Assembly (NCBI GenBank): GCA_001986395.2
Contig: MQVO02000007.1
Coordinates: forward strand, 1,549,833 to 1,613,832
Direction: 5' to 3'
Length of the DNA stretch: 64,000 bases
DNA from: Irpex lacteus
Lineage: Eukaryota > Basidiomycota > Agaricomycetes > Polyporales > Irpicaceae
A program made the translations under genes and the position numbers. Below are positions 36,394 to 47,302 of the stretch, piece after piece. Under the pieces are notes generated by a model, which saw only the letters and a program-made list of their open reading frames with translations, did no database searches and was not told the origin of the DNA. Within the stretch, counting starts at the first letter, position 1; every line of letters starts with the position of its first letter.

Positions 36394-38539
36394 TTAGGCT
36401 GCGACAGCGACGTCCTTGGCCGCTTCCGGAGCGGCGACGGCGGCGAATGAGACCGGCATTTTGCCGTTGGGCTGCGCGTGTGTACCGTTGGGCTCAGGCT
36501 TGCTCTCCTCCTGTGTGCCAGTTAGTATCGTGATTTCAGCGGCGAATCGTGAGGAACTGCGTACCTTGGCGGGCTGACTGGGGCGGCCGTTGGCAGGGGC
36601 AGGGCTAGCACCACGAGTGCCAGGCTGACTTTCGTCTTTAGGTGGTGCAGGGGCCTTCAAAACCTGCGCCGCAGTGGGGCCTGACCATCCACTAGCTGCA
36701 GACCCCGGACTGCGTAGGGGAGGCGTCGATGACCCGTTCAGAACGGGGAACTCATCCGCACTGGGTACCCTTTGCGGTCTAGGAGGCATATGCCTTCGTT
36801 CAGGACGGTGGTGATTAGCGAATCCATTCGGCTTGAACCCAGATCCACGGGGACGTGAATTGGGCTCCGTAGAATGCGAACGGCTGGAGCCATTACTGGC
36901 GCTCCCCGCCTGAGTTTGATTGCCATCAACTACGGGCTGCGGCTGGACCGAGTTCACTGGTTCTTGCGTAGTTAGCGCGGCAAATCGATCTTCGAGACCA
37001 GTATGGCCGTTCGTGTGTATTGAGGGCCTCTGGCGGTGGCCGCCGCGAGGTGCATAGTGATGCGGATGAATTGGTGTGCCATCAGGCAGAACGTGGGGGA
37101 AGCGGCAATCATCCCTGGTAATGAAATGAGTATATGCGGGGCACGCACGAGGATATGGACTTACCCGTTCTTGCATCTTCCAGTCGGGAAGAACAAGCAG
37201 GGAGGCTTTCGACTGAGACCGAATGACGATCTGCGGGCGCTTCCTCGACGATTATGGTAAGACTCCCTGTGTGGAGGTGCATACATATCCGATTGCGGAT
37301 GTATCGTCGGTGATTTGGGCGACGTGGCAGGGTCGTGATGGTTGCCATTGGGTAATACACCCTGATGTGGATAGGCAACGGGCGGGATGGTATATTGCGA
37401 TGGTCCTGGTACGATCGTGCTTGGCGATGTGGGCGGATATATCGCTTGTTGAGGGGAATGGGGTCCTGAGATGGGTGAGTGTGCAGGAATAGGGACGGGA
37501 TCGGGTGTCCATACTGCGGTGGTAGGCCGTACGGGACAGGTGGAGGTGCACCACTGAAGGGTGGTGGTATAGGACCAGACACATCAGAAGGTGAGTGTCC
37601 GTGAATCACCTGAGGAGGGGCGCCTTGGGGCGGGACTGTAGGAGAGAGTGTAGGAGACACGGCGCTCACGGGGGCGCCGTTGGTCGGGGGATGAAATGAG
37701 GGTGAGTGGACTGGATAGTAGGGCGGGTAGGGATGACCTGGCGACATGGGATCAAAGTGAGGGGGGTACTGAGCCGGTGGGGGAAGGGGCCCTTGTATGT
37801 ACGGTGCTTGTGGGTGAGCGAAGATACATGAGGTACCAAACCGACAGGCAGGGTAGTATCTGCATGGAATCATGCGGGCGATCTCAGGCGGGGGGAGTTG
37901 ACCAAAGCCGCCAGCACCATTGTGGTCGACAAAGTGAGGGGGAGGTGGGGGATAGTATGCGAGACCTCCCTCTGGCAGCATGGGTGGGGGCGGCAAGGGC
38001 ATTCCAGGGTAGTAGTACGGTCCAGGGGGAGGAGGGTAATATTCCTTCGCCATGTCACCATTGAGTTCATGCGTGTACCCTGGCTCCGATGGCACTCCGT
38101 GGGGCACTATTTTGTTTCTCGCGGCTGAGAGAATCTCGAGAATGGCGGGGTCTGAGGTGTGCTGCTCTGGGGGGCCGTGGCTCGAGGGATGGGTAGGATC
38201 AGCGCCTGAAGCAAACCACGCGTGTCATTAGCTCAGGACCTAGTAAAATCAAGAGAAGCACACTGATAGTAACAGATGGATGCCGACCTTTTTCTATCAA
38301 CACCCGCACGACCTCTACGTGGCCGTTCTTCACCGCTTCAATGAGGGGTGTGCTACCAGCGTGATCTGTCCATGACCGAATCCGATGCAGGAGATGTGAG
38401 GACTGGGTGACGATGTGCTGTGAGTAGTTTGATGTTGCGTACCTTGGACCTCCAAATCCGCGGGCGAGGATTCGTTCAGGAGCTCGTTGAGCTTGTCGAG
38501 GTCGCCATCTGAGCTAGCTTTCCAGAGAGCAGACACCAT
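36394..38539 (-). CDS. ankyrin plus tandem CCCH zinc-finger protein, one frame break
   Basis: Probable RNA-binding regulator. Start ATG 38539 (MVSALWKASSDGDLDKLNEL). Two ankyrin repeats span three short exons (DHAGSTPLIEAVKNGHVEVV). A Pro/Tyr-rich linker leads to finger 1, PCRYYPACRFGTSCIFAH, with C-x5-C-x5-C-x3-H spacing; a second long Pro-rich linker leads to finger 2, PCLFFPTGRCKNGDDCRFPH, with C-x7-C-x5-C-x3-H, split by an intron (37110-37164). A Ser/Pro/Asn-rich tail ends AAKDVAVAA at 36394, after an intron in 36508-36562. Between the fingers, one base appears lost at about 37498 (C-run on the coding strand); only with a shift does the frame reach finger 2. Ankyrin plus CCCH proteins are known in fungi and plants as mRNA regulators, but the target here is unknown. 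About 620 residues. Confidence 0.85.
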
Positions 38540-38967
38540 TGGGATTCAGACAGCCGAGAACTGGAAGCAAAAGAGTAGATGTGAGCCTGAGAGTGCGACA
38601 AAGCAAGTCCCGAGAGCAAAGCACCTTGCGGGAGTTTTGGACGAAAGGAGGAGGAGAGGAAGGTCAGGAGGAGGTTGAGCTGTCTGCCAGAAATTACCGC
38701 TCGGACACCAGCCAAGGCCCGCCACGAAATTTTCGGGCGGAATTGGGCGCTAACACGCTCATCCGCCGATGAACCGACCGTCAGATGAGATCGAGATGAT
38801 TGATCTGCCGGATATGGCAGGCGACGAGTTCGCATCGCCTGCCATTCACAGCGCCAGCCTGTAGCCGCCAATAGCTATCCTTCCGCTCTCTCCCGCATCC
38901 CTGATTGCTATTAATTTTTGCCCTTTGCTACGATACATAGGCTGACTAAACACGCTAACGAACACTC
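38540..38967. other. intergenic, ankyrin-CCCH promoter and GPD1 3' end
   Basis: About 430 bp. Promoter of the minus-strand ankyrin-CCCH gene and the 3' UTR of the next minus-strand gene. Nothing else seen. Confidence 0.45.
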
Positions 38968-40502
38968 TCACTCAGAAAGCCCAAGCTTCTCCAGCAGCTG
39001 GCGAGCTGGCTTCCCCACGGACGGCAGATCCAGCTCCTTCACAGGCGGCCATGCCAATAGCTCTCGTGCCCGCTTTTCTACTTCCTGACCTGCGATTTTC
39101 CGGCAAATAATCAGCAATCAGTACTCAGTACTCGGTCCGCGAAGCAACTGCATGGCTACACATACCTCCGTGCAAAACATCGTAAACCTGCCGGTAATCA
39201 CATGTAAATTAGCAACCTCACACCAGCGAATAATATATAGCACATACCGCATTGGCTATCGGCGCGTTGATCCCCAGCCCGTCTAGCACCTCCTGCAAAC
39301 CTTTGGAAGTTGTGACACCCTCGGCCACACTCCCAAGTGTTTCGATGATGTAATCAAGCTTTTCTCCCTTGCCAAGCCGATGGCCTACTGTGTAGTTTCG
39401 ACTCGTTGACGAGCTGCAGGTTAGGAACAGATCTCCCACGCCAGCGAGCGATAGGAAAGTGAGTGGTGAAGCTCCGTACGCTGTACCTATCCTTGTCATC
39501 TCGGCCAGTCCTCGCGTAATCAACACTTCGTAAACAATACGTCAATAACGCGTCAATAATGAGCGAATCAGAAACAGAGGCGTACTAGCTCGAGTGTTAT
39601 TTTCGAAACCCAGTCCATCTGCGATGCCAGTTGCGATAGCGTACACGTTCTTCAATGCCCCGGCCAGTTCGACACCAATGGGATCACCACCCACATAACT
39701 AAGGTTCTGCCAATCGGCGAATGAAAGGAGTATTCATGAACTGAGTCTCTCACCACCGGAACCATGGCTGATGAAATACGTCCGACGCTCTCTGAGCGTG
39801 TGCTTCTGACAGTGACACCACTGACACCGATGTAGGCTGTCGCTTGACAACTATATACATTGAGGGCAATGATCCAATCGATAACAGCGCTCACTCACTT
39901 TCACTAGCAAATGATGGTCCTGACTGGTTGACGTGTATCACGTCCTTCGCATAGATGTGAACAGAGAAGACTTACTATGAATGTGGAGACTTTCGCCACC
40001 TCAGGCCCGCATGTGTCTGCGATAATGTCAAGCGTGAGGGCCTGTGTACCAATTTCAATACCCTTATTGACGAAAATCAATAACGGGAGCTTTTCAAGAT
40101 TCAAAGTCGGCTTCAAGGATGTAAGCGTCTCTCTTGTGAAGGGCATCTCGTAAAATCAGCTTCTGTCGCGGTGACTCGAGTGAATGGAGAAGCTCACCTG
40201 ACGCCTTGCGTTGGAATAGCGAACAACAACACATCCATGCTCTGCACCATCTGGGATGACGGGAACTCCGGGCCAACCGCTTGAACACAATCAGGAAAGA
40301 CATGGTCTTTCAGGAACTGTGGGTTCTTGCGATGCAGATTGAAATGTTTGACAATGGACTCGTCCCGAGACCACATAAACACTTCGTGCAAGGAGTCCCC
40401 AAGGTGATCCGCAAGGCAGCTTCCAAAGTTTCCAGCACCAAAGATCAGCACTTTGGACTTGTCACTGGCCGTCCTAGGAGACGGGGGAGGCATTTCGAAC
40501 AT
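38968..40502 (-). CDS. GPD1: NAD-dependent glycerol-3-phosphate dehydrogenase
   Basis: Reduces dihydroxyacetone phosphate to glycerol-3-phosphate with NADH, for glycerolipid synthesis, redox balance and glycerol as an osmolyte. Start ATG 40502, [20 protein letters not shown]. The NAD fold [18 protein letters not shown] is followed by [68 protein letters not shown] (catalytic Lys in ALKN), [20 protein letters not shown] and [20 protein letters not shown]. It ends LLEKLGLSE, stop 38968. About nine exons, all phases intact (for example acceptor CACAAG inside 40131-40140). Length about 350. The motif set resembles the GpsA-like short form rather than the longer yeast Gpd1. In contrast to its neighbours to the left, this gene has no frame damage. 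Confidence 0.95.
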
Positions 40503-41068
40503 GGCTGGCTTGACAAGACGATCGCGGGTGGGTGCAGAGGAAGTAAAGTTGGCTTGGGGGCCTCCAAAGCGACACTGGGGTATCAGAGCAACACGTGGTG
40601 TGCGGCAGAAGTAGGACAGCAGGTGTGTCCTTCGGGAGTGCGTCAGTGCACGAACTGTGCGTGGCCAGAATGTAGGGGCCAGACTGTGCAGTTTCTGATT
40701 TTAATATCTCTAGGCCGAAAACACAATGGTGGTTAGAAGGCAACAACGCGAAGCACTAATTGGAGAGGAGCGTACTTTAAGTATGAAGTTCTGCCCCAAC
40801 CTTGTCATATGCGTGCTGTCATGGGCCCCGTAAATACATTGAGCGCCCAGGGGCTGCAGCCACGTGGTACTCCGCCTCTTCGGCCGCCTCCACGACAGCG
40901 AACAGCGCGCAACCGCTCATCGCAGCCTCAGCTTCACACCTTTGCCGTCGACCTCTTCATCTTCGTTATTCTACTTCGCTTTGCAAGCACTCACATTCTT
41001 TCTCTGTACCCTCGGAACCTTCTTGCTATTCTTGTAATTCGCCATTCAACATTCTCAGCATCGCCGTA
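40503..41068. promoter_or_regulatory. divergent promoter region, GPD1 / SED5
   Basis: About 570 bp between divergent genes. The SED5-proximal part is C/T-rich on the + strand (about 40955-41010). No gene seen. Confidence 0.5.
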
Positions 41069-42435
41069 ATGCCAGTCCAGGATCGCACCAACGAATTCCG
41101 GGCCTGTGTAGAGTCCATTCGAAATAGGTCGTCATTGCCGCCACGCGGGTCAGAAGCTAAGCAACGTCTGCTACAGTCGCAGGGAAAGGAGGGAGATGGG
41201 AAGTCAGAGTTCACTAGGATGGCGAACGCTATTGCCAAGGATATCAGCAGCACGGGCATAAAGCTGGGCAAGCTCGCACAATGTGAGTAGTCTCGTTCTG
41301 TAGCGTAGAAGCACTTGCTTATACCATGCAGTGGCAAAGCGAAAGACCCTCTTCGATGATCGCCCGGTGGAGATCAGCGTATGCCTCTTGCTCACGTCTT
41401 GTTGACTGCAACACCGAATCACTCACGCCGGACATTGGTAGGAACTAACCTACATCATCAAGCAGGACATCGCAAGCGTGAACAAGCAGATAGCATCCTT
41501 GCAGTCATACGTCAAAAACCGCAGTGCACACAATACTTCGAAGACGACGGAGAGCAAGCTCATAGACGAACACAACCACAACGTCGTGATGCTTCTCCAG
41601 AGCAAGCTTGCGGATACCAGCATGACTTTCAAGGATGTACTCGAGATCCGAACGCAGGTGCGTTTCCTTTTCGAATGCCTTTCACTATCTTTTTCCTAAA
41701 GTCCTTGCAGAACATGAAGGAGTCGAAAGACCGCACAGAACAGTTCATGCACTCGACGTCCGCAGCGGCGAACCCTTCCTCATCAAGTGAGCATAAGAAA
41801 CAAACACGGTCTAATAATAGCAAGCACCTGACACGTACTCCCAGACTCCATTCTGTTCGGAAATACCCAACGTAAGGATCCCATGGGCGATGGCTCACTA
41901 CAAGCGCCGAGGTTCGACCCCAAGGGCAAGAGCCGTGCTTCAACACCGGCGAACGGGGATATACTCGCTTTGGACTTGGGAGCCGCAGAAGAAGGTACTG
42001 CGAACCCGAATGGAGACGCCTTCATGCAGATGCAGTTGGTCGAACAGCAGGTAAGAGTGGACATGTGTAGTAACATCCCCCAGTTGTTAATAGCCCTCGC
42101 AGGACTCTTATATCCAATCACGTTCAACGGCTATCGAGTCGATCGAGTCAACTATAGCGGAACTTGGTCAGATATTCACACAACTGGCTCAGATGGTCGC
42201 AGAGCAGCGGGAAACTGTTCAGCGAATAGACGCAGACACGGTGGACATCGCAAGTAACGTCAGCGGCGCGCAGCGGGAACTGCTCAAGTACTACGCGAGC
42301 ATCTCGAGTAACCGGTGGCTCATGCTGAAGGTGTTCGGTGTACTGATAGTTTTCGTAAGTCGTCATACGAATGGTTTCCCTGCTTTAACTGACGGTATTA
42401 TATTATAGTTCCTTATCTTCATCCTAGTTTCGTGA
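41069..42435 (+). CDS. SED5: syntaxin 5 / Sed5 cis-Golgi Qa-SNARE
   Basis: Qa-SNARE for ER-to-Golgi and intra-Golgi fusion. Start ATG 41069. The N-terminus MPVQDRTNEFRACVESIRNR is the conserved Sly1-binding peptide. Next come FTRMANAIAKDISSTGIKLG and LAKRKTLFDDRPVEISELTY of the Habc region, EHNHNVVMLLQSKLADTSMT and FKDVLEIRTQNMKESKDRTE. The SNARE motif is AIESIESTIAELGQIFTQLA, with the ionic-layer Gln, then MVAEQRETVQRIDADTVDIA. A C-terminal membrane anchor is WLMLKVFGVLIVFFLIFILV. Six introns, all in phase, the last just before the anchor end. About 345 residues. Its stop lies 137 bp from the stop of the convergent NOP6-like gene. Confidence 0.96.
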
Positions 42436-42572
42436 GGTACGAGACGGGTGTTCTCATCATATGCGAGCGTACTCTTCTTCCATAGGCTCACGGACTTATA
42501 TACGGTATGGCATAGATGAGTAATATGATCACAGATACCCAGAAGACAGCCAGCGAGGAGATAACGAAGCAA

Positions 42573-43744
42573 TCAGCCAACAGGTATGGCGTTCACACCC
42601 GTACCGAACGGTTTCGCAGGTCTCTTTGACTTCTTCTTCCCTCTCGTCCTCGTCTCAGCCTCCTTCTCGTCCGGTATCGACCATGTTCGCTTTGCTGCTG
42701 GTGCTTGATCCACTCCTGAAGTAGCGGAGTATCGCTGCGGTCGTTCCAAATCCCGTACCTCCGCCTCGACATCCAACGTTTTCTTCTGCTTCTCCAGCTT
42801 CTTTTTCTGTGCGTCGAATGTCTCATCAGAACCAAATTCGCGAAGAAGCTCAGATAAACTTACCCTTTGCTCATGCAATTCTTTATTACGCTCCTTCACC
42901 TTCGCCAACCTAACTTCACTCTTGCCGCCTCCACCAGCAGTGAGCTCGACGTTTATCTGCCTGCCTTCTATCGTCGAGTGGTGTAATTTGAGGGCTTCTT
43001 GCAGAGGAGGTTTTGACGTGAACTCGAGGAACGCGCAACCTTTTGACTTGGCTACTGTTCTTCCCGGCTGAGGTTTCGGTGTCATGAGACGTACTTCTGG
43101 AGGTGTAGCTGAAACAAGGAGTCAACAAGTTGCAGAGAATGTTATGAGAGTAATCTACGCACAGCAAGCTTTGGCAAAGTGCTCGCGTATCGTCTCTTTA
43201 GTTGTGGTGTATTTTAGATTGCCTGCAGCGGATGAATGAGCGCGAACAAGATGCACGACATGTCGCATAACGTACCGACAAACAAAATAAACCTCTGAGC
43301 CTTCCCTTTCTGATTTGACTTGGATTCGTCCTCTCCTCCGTCACCATCACCCTCGCCATCGGCACCAACACCCCCACCACCCTCAACCTTTCTTTTCTTC
43401 TTCGTCTTGTCTCCCTTCTCTCCCTTCTGCTCTTCCTTGCCCTTCGCCTTATCCTTATCCTTATCCTCATCCCCGTCCTCCCGTTTCCTCTTCTTCTTTT
43501 CCCCATCCACCACTTTCTCCACCCGTCCACTTCCTTTCTTACTACCCTCCTCGCCTTCCACAATACCAGCCTCCACTTGAGCCTCAGCAATATCCTGGTC
43601 TTCCATGATAGGCACATCGTTCTCTTCCTCGTCTCCGCCTCCTAGTGCGGAAGCCTTGCCCTTGCCTTTTCCTTGGCGTTCACGGAAGGCGAGAGCTTTC
43701 TTTTGCTTCTTGGTGAGCTTGGAGGTGCTAGCGGACGAGCTCAT
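42573..43744 (-). CDS. NOP6-like RRM protein (nucleolar, ribosome biogenesis)
   Basis: Start ATG 43744, MSSSASTSKLTKKQKKALAF. The first 150 residues are highly charged (KKKRKREDGDEDKDKDKAKG), like nucleolar hydrophilin tails. One RRM follows: RNP2 QRFILFVGNLKYTTT, then EHFAKACSTPPEVRL, RNP1 KSKGCAFLEFTSKP, and IEGRQINVELTAGGGG. A basic C-terminus with KKLEKQKKTLD and RTRGKKKSKRPAKP ends NAIPVG at 42573. Two introns (near 43219-43277 and 43108-43163) fall inside the RRM and keep phase. About 345 residues. Architecture and the VGNL..T form fit yeast Nop6, which assists 40S assembly; a different RRM family of similar build is possible. The strongly biased charged exon creates long spurious frames on the other strand. 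Confidence 0.8.
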
Positions 43745-44319
43745 TTTCGCAGTATCTGGTGTGGAACCACCGTTGGACTCGTGTAGGGGGTGTGTTCCGC
43801 AGGTATATGACGTCTAGATACCGGTTAATATCTTGCGCAGTGAATTCAGAACAGAGTTATGAATCAGAGATTAAACACTGCAGAGAGAGACCTTAAGTGA
43901 AGTAGCCACAGCGCTCGACTCGGATCAACTTCTTGAAGGCATGTTTACTGAAAGTTTCCTGCGTCTATCATATTCCCACGCTGTCGGAAAGGCTCTTGGC
44001 ACCCGAATATCTCTGACTCCCGCGGCTGCGTTATCGAAAACGAATACTCTTTGGCACAGACTTGTACAAACAACAACAACGATAGCATTCAAAGATCGAC
44101 CAGGAAAATTACATGAAGATTGCGCGTGCAGATTAGGATACGGGAGTGGTATATACTCAACACGAGCATAATACCGGTGGGACGAGGTGAGGAGGAAGAT
44201 GGTGATACAACATACGTCTACCCAGTCTCTACATGGCCTTCTAGATAATGCAGCGTCCATGAAGCCCTAGCGAGATTGTGAAAGGTGGGTATCAGGTGGC
44301 ACGGTGGAGGATGTGACAT
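43745..44319. other. intergenic, NOP6-like promoter and UBC12 3' end
   Basis: About 575 bp, no supported gene on either strand. Confidence 0.45.
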
Positions 44320-45182
44320 TTATTGAGCTGAGGCAAGTACGTTGTCGTAGCGTTTGCCTTTGAGGGAGCCCCCGCGCATCGTGGACCGGACGTTTCGTAG
44401 GAATTGGTCTCGGTCCCGACGCATCTCTTCCGCAGCCTCTGCATGAGCGAGTATTTGAGTCAGTCTACGTGGGAAGTCGCAGGATAGGTGCAGTGCCACA
44501 AACCTTTGTTAAGAGGGTCATCGGCATTTGGCTCGAGGAAGAGGTACTGTAGACCAGTCATGACTGCGTTCAGGTTCAGTACGGGCTTCCAGTCTTCTCG
44601 GAGGATGTTCAGGCAAACATTGCCATCAAGATCCAGGTTAGGGTGGTAAATCTGGTAAATGGATGGCGTTAGACCTGTATTACGCGTTAACAGAGTCAAT
44701 AGTACGCACAACTTGTGTGCACTTGACTTTTGGAGGCTCATGGGGATAGTTGTTGTTGATCTCAAATGAGAAGTTGTAAGTGCCGTCCTTGTACATACCT
44801 GCGGAAGCGCAGCATGAATGCCTCAGTCGGCCGTTGAAAAGAGGAGTAAGACGAGATGTACATACCCTCGTCTGGAGTGATCGTGAGTGTGAAGCTGAGA
44901 AGATTCTGAGGATCAGGGAAATACGTCTTCATCGTTGACGGGAGGTCAAGCTCTGTAAGATCTGTATATGCGTGTTATTAGGCCATATGATATGCTGCGT
45001 GAGTACGAACGACGTACCCTTTTGAACACGAATCTGTGCCGCACTTGTCTTTGGCTTCTTCTTCGCAGCTGCATCCTCCTTCTTCTTCATACTCCAGAGC
45101 TGCGAGGTCCGGACAGATCGATGTAAGAAAGGGCCATTTGTATTGAGAGGACTGTTCGCGAGGATGGACGCACCGATATCAT
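44320..45182 (-). CDS. UBC12: NEDD8-conjugating E2 enzyme Ubc12
   Basis: Transfers NEDD8/Rub1 from the Uba3-Ula1 E1 to cullins, activating SCF-type ligases. Start ATG 45182 with a 9-nt first exon (MIS), spliced to [20 protein letters not shown]; this basic N-terminal peptide is the E1-docking extension unique to Ubc12. The UBC fold follows: [60 protein letters not shown], and the active-site segment [20 protein letters not shown] with catalytic Cys. It ends [14 protein letters not shown] to NVLASAQ (stop 44320). Length about 180. Five or six introns, all in phase; the tiny first exon makes the start easy to miss. Divergent from the oxygenase gene. Confidence 0.96.
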
Positions 45183-45520
45183 GTTGTCGAAGTAATAGAA
45201 ATTGATTGAACGACGGTAGTGGTGGTGGTTAGAGGTAAAGAATCTTGTAGTGGCGGGTGAGGGTGGAAGTTGTAGTATAGCTTGAAGCTAGCGCTTATCC
45301 ACACAGTGCCTCGCCCTGCCATCGTGGCCCGGCAAGATCGATCTGATCTCATCCACGTGGAGTTTAGCGCTGACATGCATAGATATGGACCACACGCCGC
45401 TCGAAGCCACTTGAAGAGCATCCATGTGGCTTCGACAGTCACACTCTATTTTGTAATCGCAGTCCAGAAATTGAACCGTGACCTTCCTCTCTCTTGAACA
45501 CCCATCACGACTTGGCAGAC
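45183..45520. promoter_or_regulatory. divergent promoter region, UBC12 / oxygenase
   Basis: About 340 bp shared by two divergent genes. No gene seen. Confidence 0.5.
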
Positions 45521-46991
45521 ATGACAGACGTCGTCCTCCCCATCGTTGACCTCGACGTTTTCCTCACACAGCCCGCTGAGTCGCCTGCCGTAGCCGCAGA
45601 ATGCAAGAAGGTAAACAGGCTGGACATCCTTGAATGCGGAAATAAAGTAAAGACGTATTTTTATCTGAACAACTTGATATCTAGGCAGCTGAAGCACTGA
45701 TCACCTATGGTGCATTGCTTCTGCACGACTCCCGCGTTTCCGAGGAGGATAACAACGTCTTCCTTGATCTTATGGAGGATTACTTTGCCCTCCCAGAGGA
45801 AGAGCTCAAGAAGGACGAGCGACCGGAGCTTGGATATCAAGTGAGTGTTATCCGACTGTCTATCTGTCTGATCTCATAGTGATCTGTGCTACCAGGTGGG
45901 TGTCACCCTGGAAAACACCGAAAAGCCCAAGTGCGCAGTGGATGAACCCTGTTTGGACGTAATTGCACGCTTGGAGCCCTCAGAGCGACCACTCGACATA
46001 ACGGCACACAGTCCGGATCCAAAATGCAGGTTCTTCTGGAAAATGAGCGACAAGCCTCCGTACGAGACACAGTTCCCTGGTCTCAACGCGCCGAACGTCG
46101 TTCCGCAGGCTCCAAGCATTCATAACAGATGGACACCAATCATGGAGAAATGGGGCCAGTCAATGAGGAATGCGTGAGTTTCTCAATACTTTCGCATATC
46201 TCATGCGCATAACATGCTCGTAACAGCGTTGAGAATCTCGGTGAGATGGCGGCCCTCGGACTGGGGCTGCCTCATGGGGCTTTCAAGGAGGCAGGCCAAT
46301 ATGGGTATGCTGAATATATTCTTGACTATCTATTTGAACGGCTCTCCTGATATCTTGCCCAGCCCTCATTTGTTGGCACCCACTGCCTCTGACCTGGTCA
46401 AGTATGGAAAGGAGGACACCATCCTTGCGGGATTCCACACCGATCTAAACTTCCTTACTATCCATGGACGTTCGCGGTATCCGGGGTTAAACATTTGGGC
46501 TCGTAACACTGGGAAGCGTATCCCTGTGAGGTTCCCGACGGAAGGTCGTTATCTGCTCGTGCAGGCGGGTAAACAATTGGAACATCTCAGTGGAGGTCTC
46601 ATCAAAGCGGGTTTCCACGAGGTTGTAGTGAATAAAGCAACACTGGAGGTCAGTTGTCCTATCTTATGCACGACTACGTATTCTTAACGCTAGTATGGTC
46701 AGGCGATTGAAAGACGCAGAGCTCTGAACCGACCACTCATCCGCATATCATCTACGTTCTTCTGGCATCTATCCTCAGATTATGATCTTGCGCCCATCCC
46801 ATCCCTTCAGGCCCGTGCACAAGCTATCAGCGCGCAGTCTGTGCGTCCCGAGGTACAGACCATCTACGAGCCGATGAAAGTCGGCCATCAGGTACAAAAG
46901 TACGTCGTGAAATAGCTTGCCAGCATCGTCAGGAGTTTACTTACGCACTCTGAATTGTAGCGAGCTTAAACACATTGCGCTTATGGCGTAA
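45521..46991 (+). CDS. 2-oxoglutarate/Fe(II) dioxygenase, IPNS-like
   Basis: Cytosolic non-haem iron oxygenase of the isopenicillin-N-synthase-like family; substrate unknown. Start ATG 45521, MTDVVLPIVDLDVFLTQPAE, matching the N-terminal DIOX_N half, with LITYGALLLHDSRVSEEDNN and DYFALPEEELKKDERPELGY. The C-terminal jelly roll has the first iron ligands in ILAGFHTDLNFLTIHGRSRY (HxD), then VQAGKQLEHLSGGLIKAGFH (distal His) and the 2-oxoglutarate-binding RxS in NRPLIRISSTFFWH. It ends KHIALMA, stop 46991. Six exons, phases fit. About 385 residues. In many fungi such genes are oxidative-catabolism or specialised-metabolism enzymes, but neighbours here are housekeeping genes, so no cluster is implied. 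Confidence 0.92.
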
Positions 46992-47302
46992 GTTGACGAG
47001 TCGCTCTTGCTGGCCGGCTGCTGGAGCCGTACTTTATTTCTGGACTTCTGTATGTCATCTGGTTATCTGGTTGAAATTCGTTGAATTCTTCGATAATGGA
47101 ATGTCTTATACTGATAATAACATCTGTGCATACGGCATATGTACACTGATCAGCGACATAGAACGTCCATGGCTCACACACACCGTTGTTAGCGTAAGGT
47201 CCAGAACACGAGAATAATCCAAAGAATACTCGCACAGCACCATAAATTAGGATAACCTACTAAGATCCGTCCACGTCCCACTGTTCTCATCTACACTCAC
47301 AG
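46992..47302. other. convergent 3' region
   Basis: About 310 bp between convergent genes; no gene seen. Confidence 0.45.

Noticed and set aside
43315..43608. Long proline/serine/histidine-rich frames on the + strand
   Set aside because: They mirror the Lys/Glu/Asp-rich exon of the NOP6-like gene on the other strand and show no domain.
45521..46991. The oxygenase as part of a biosynthetic cluster
   Set aside because: Its neighbours are UBC12 and DUF6593-like genes; no tailoring or backbone enzymes lie nearby.
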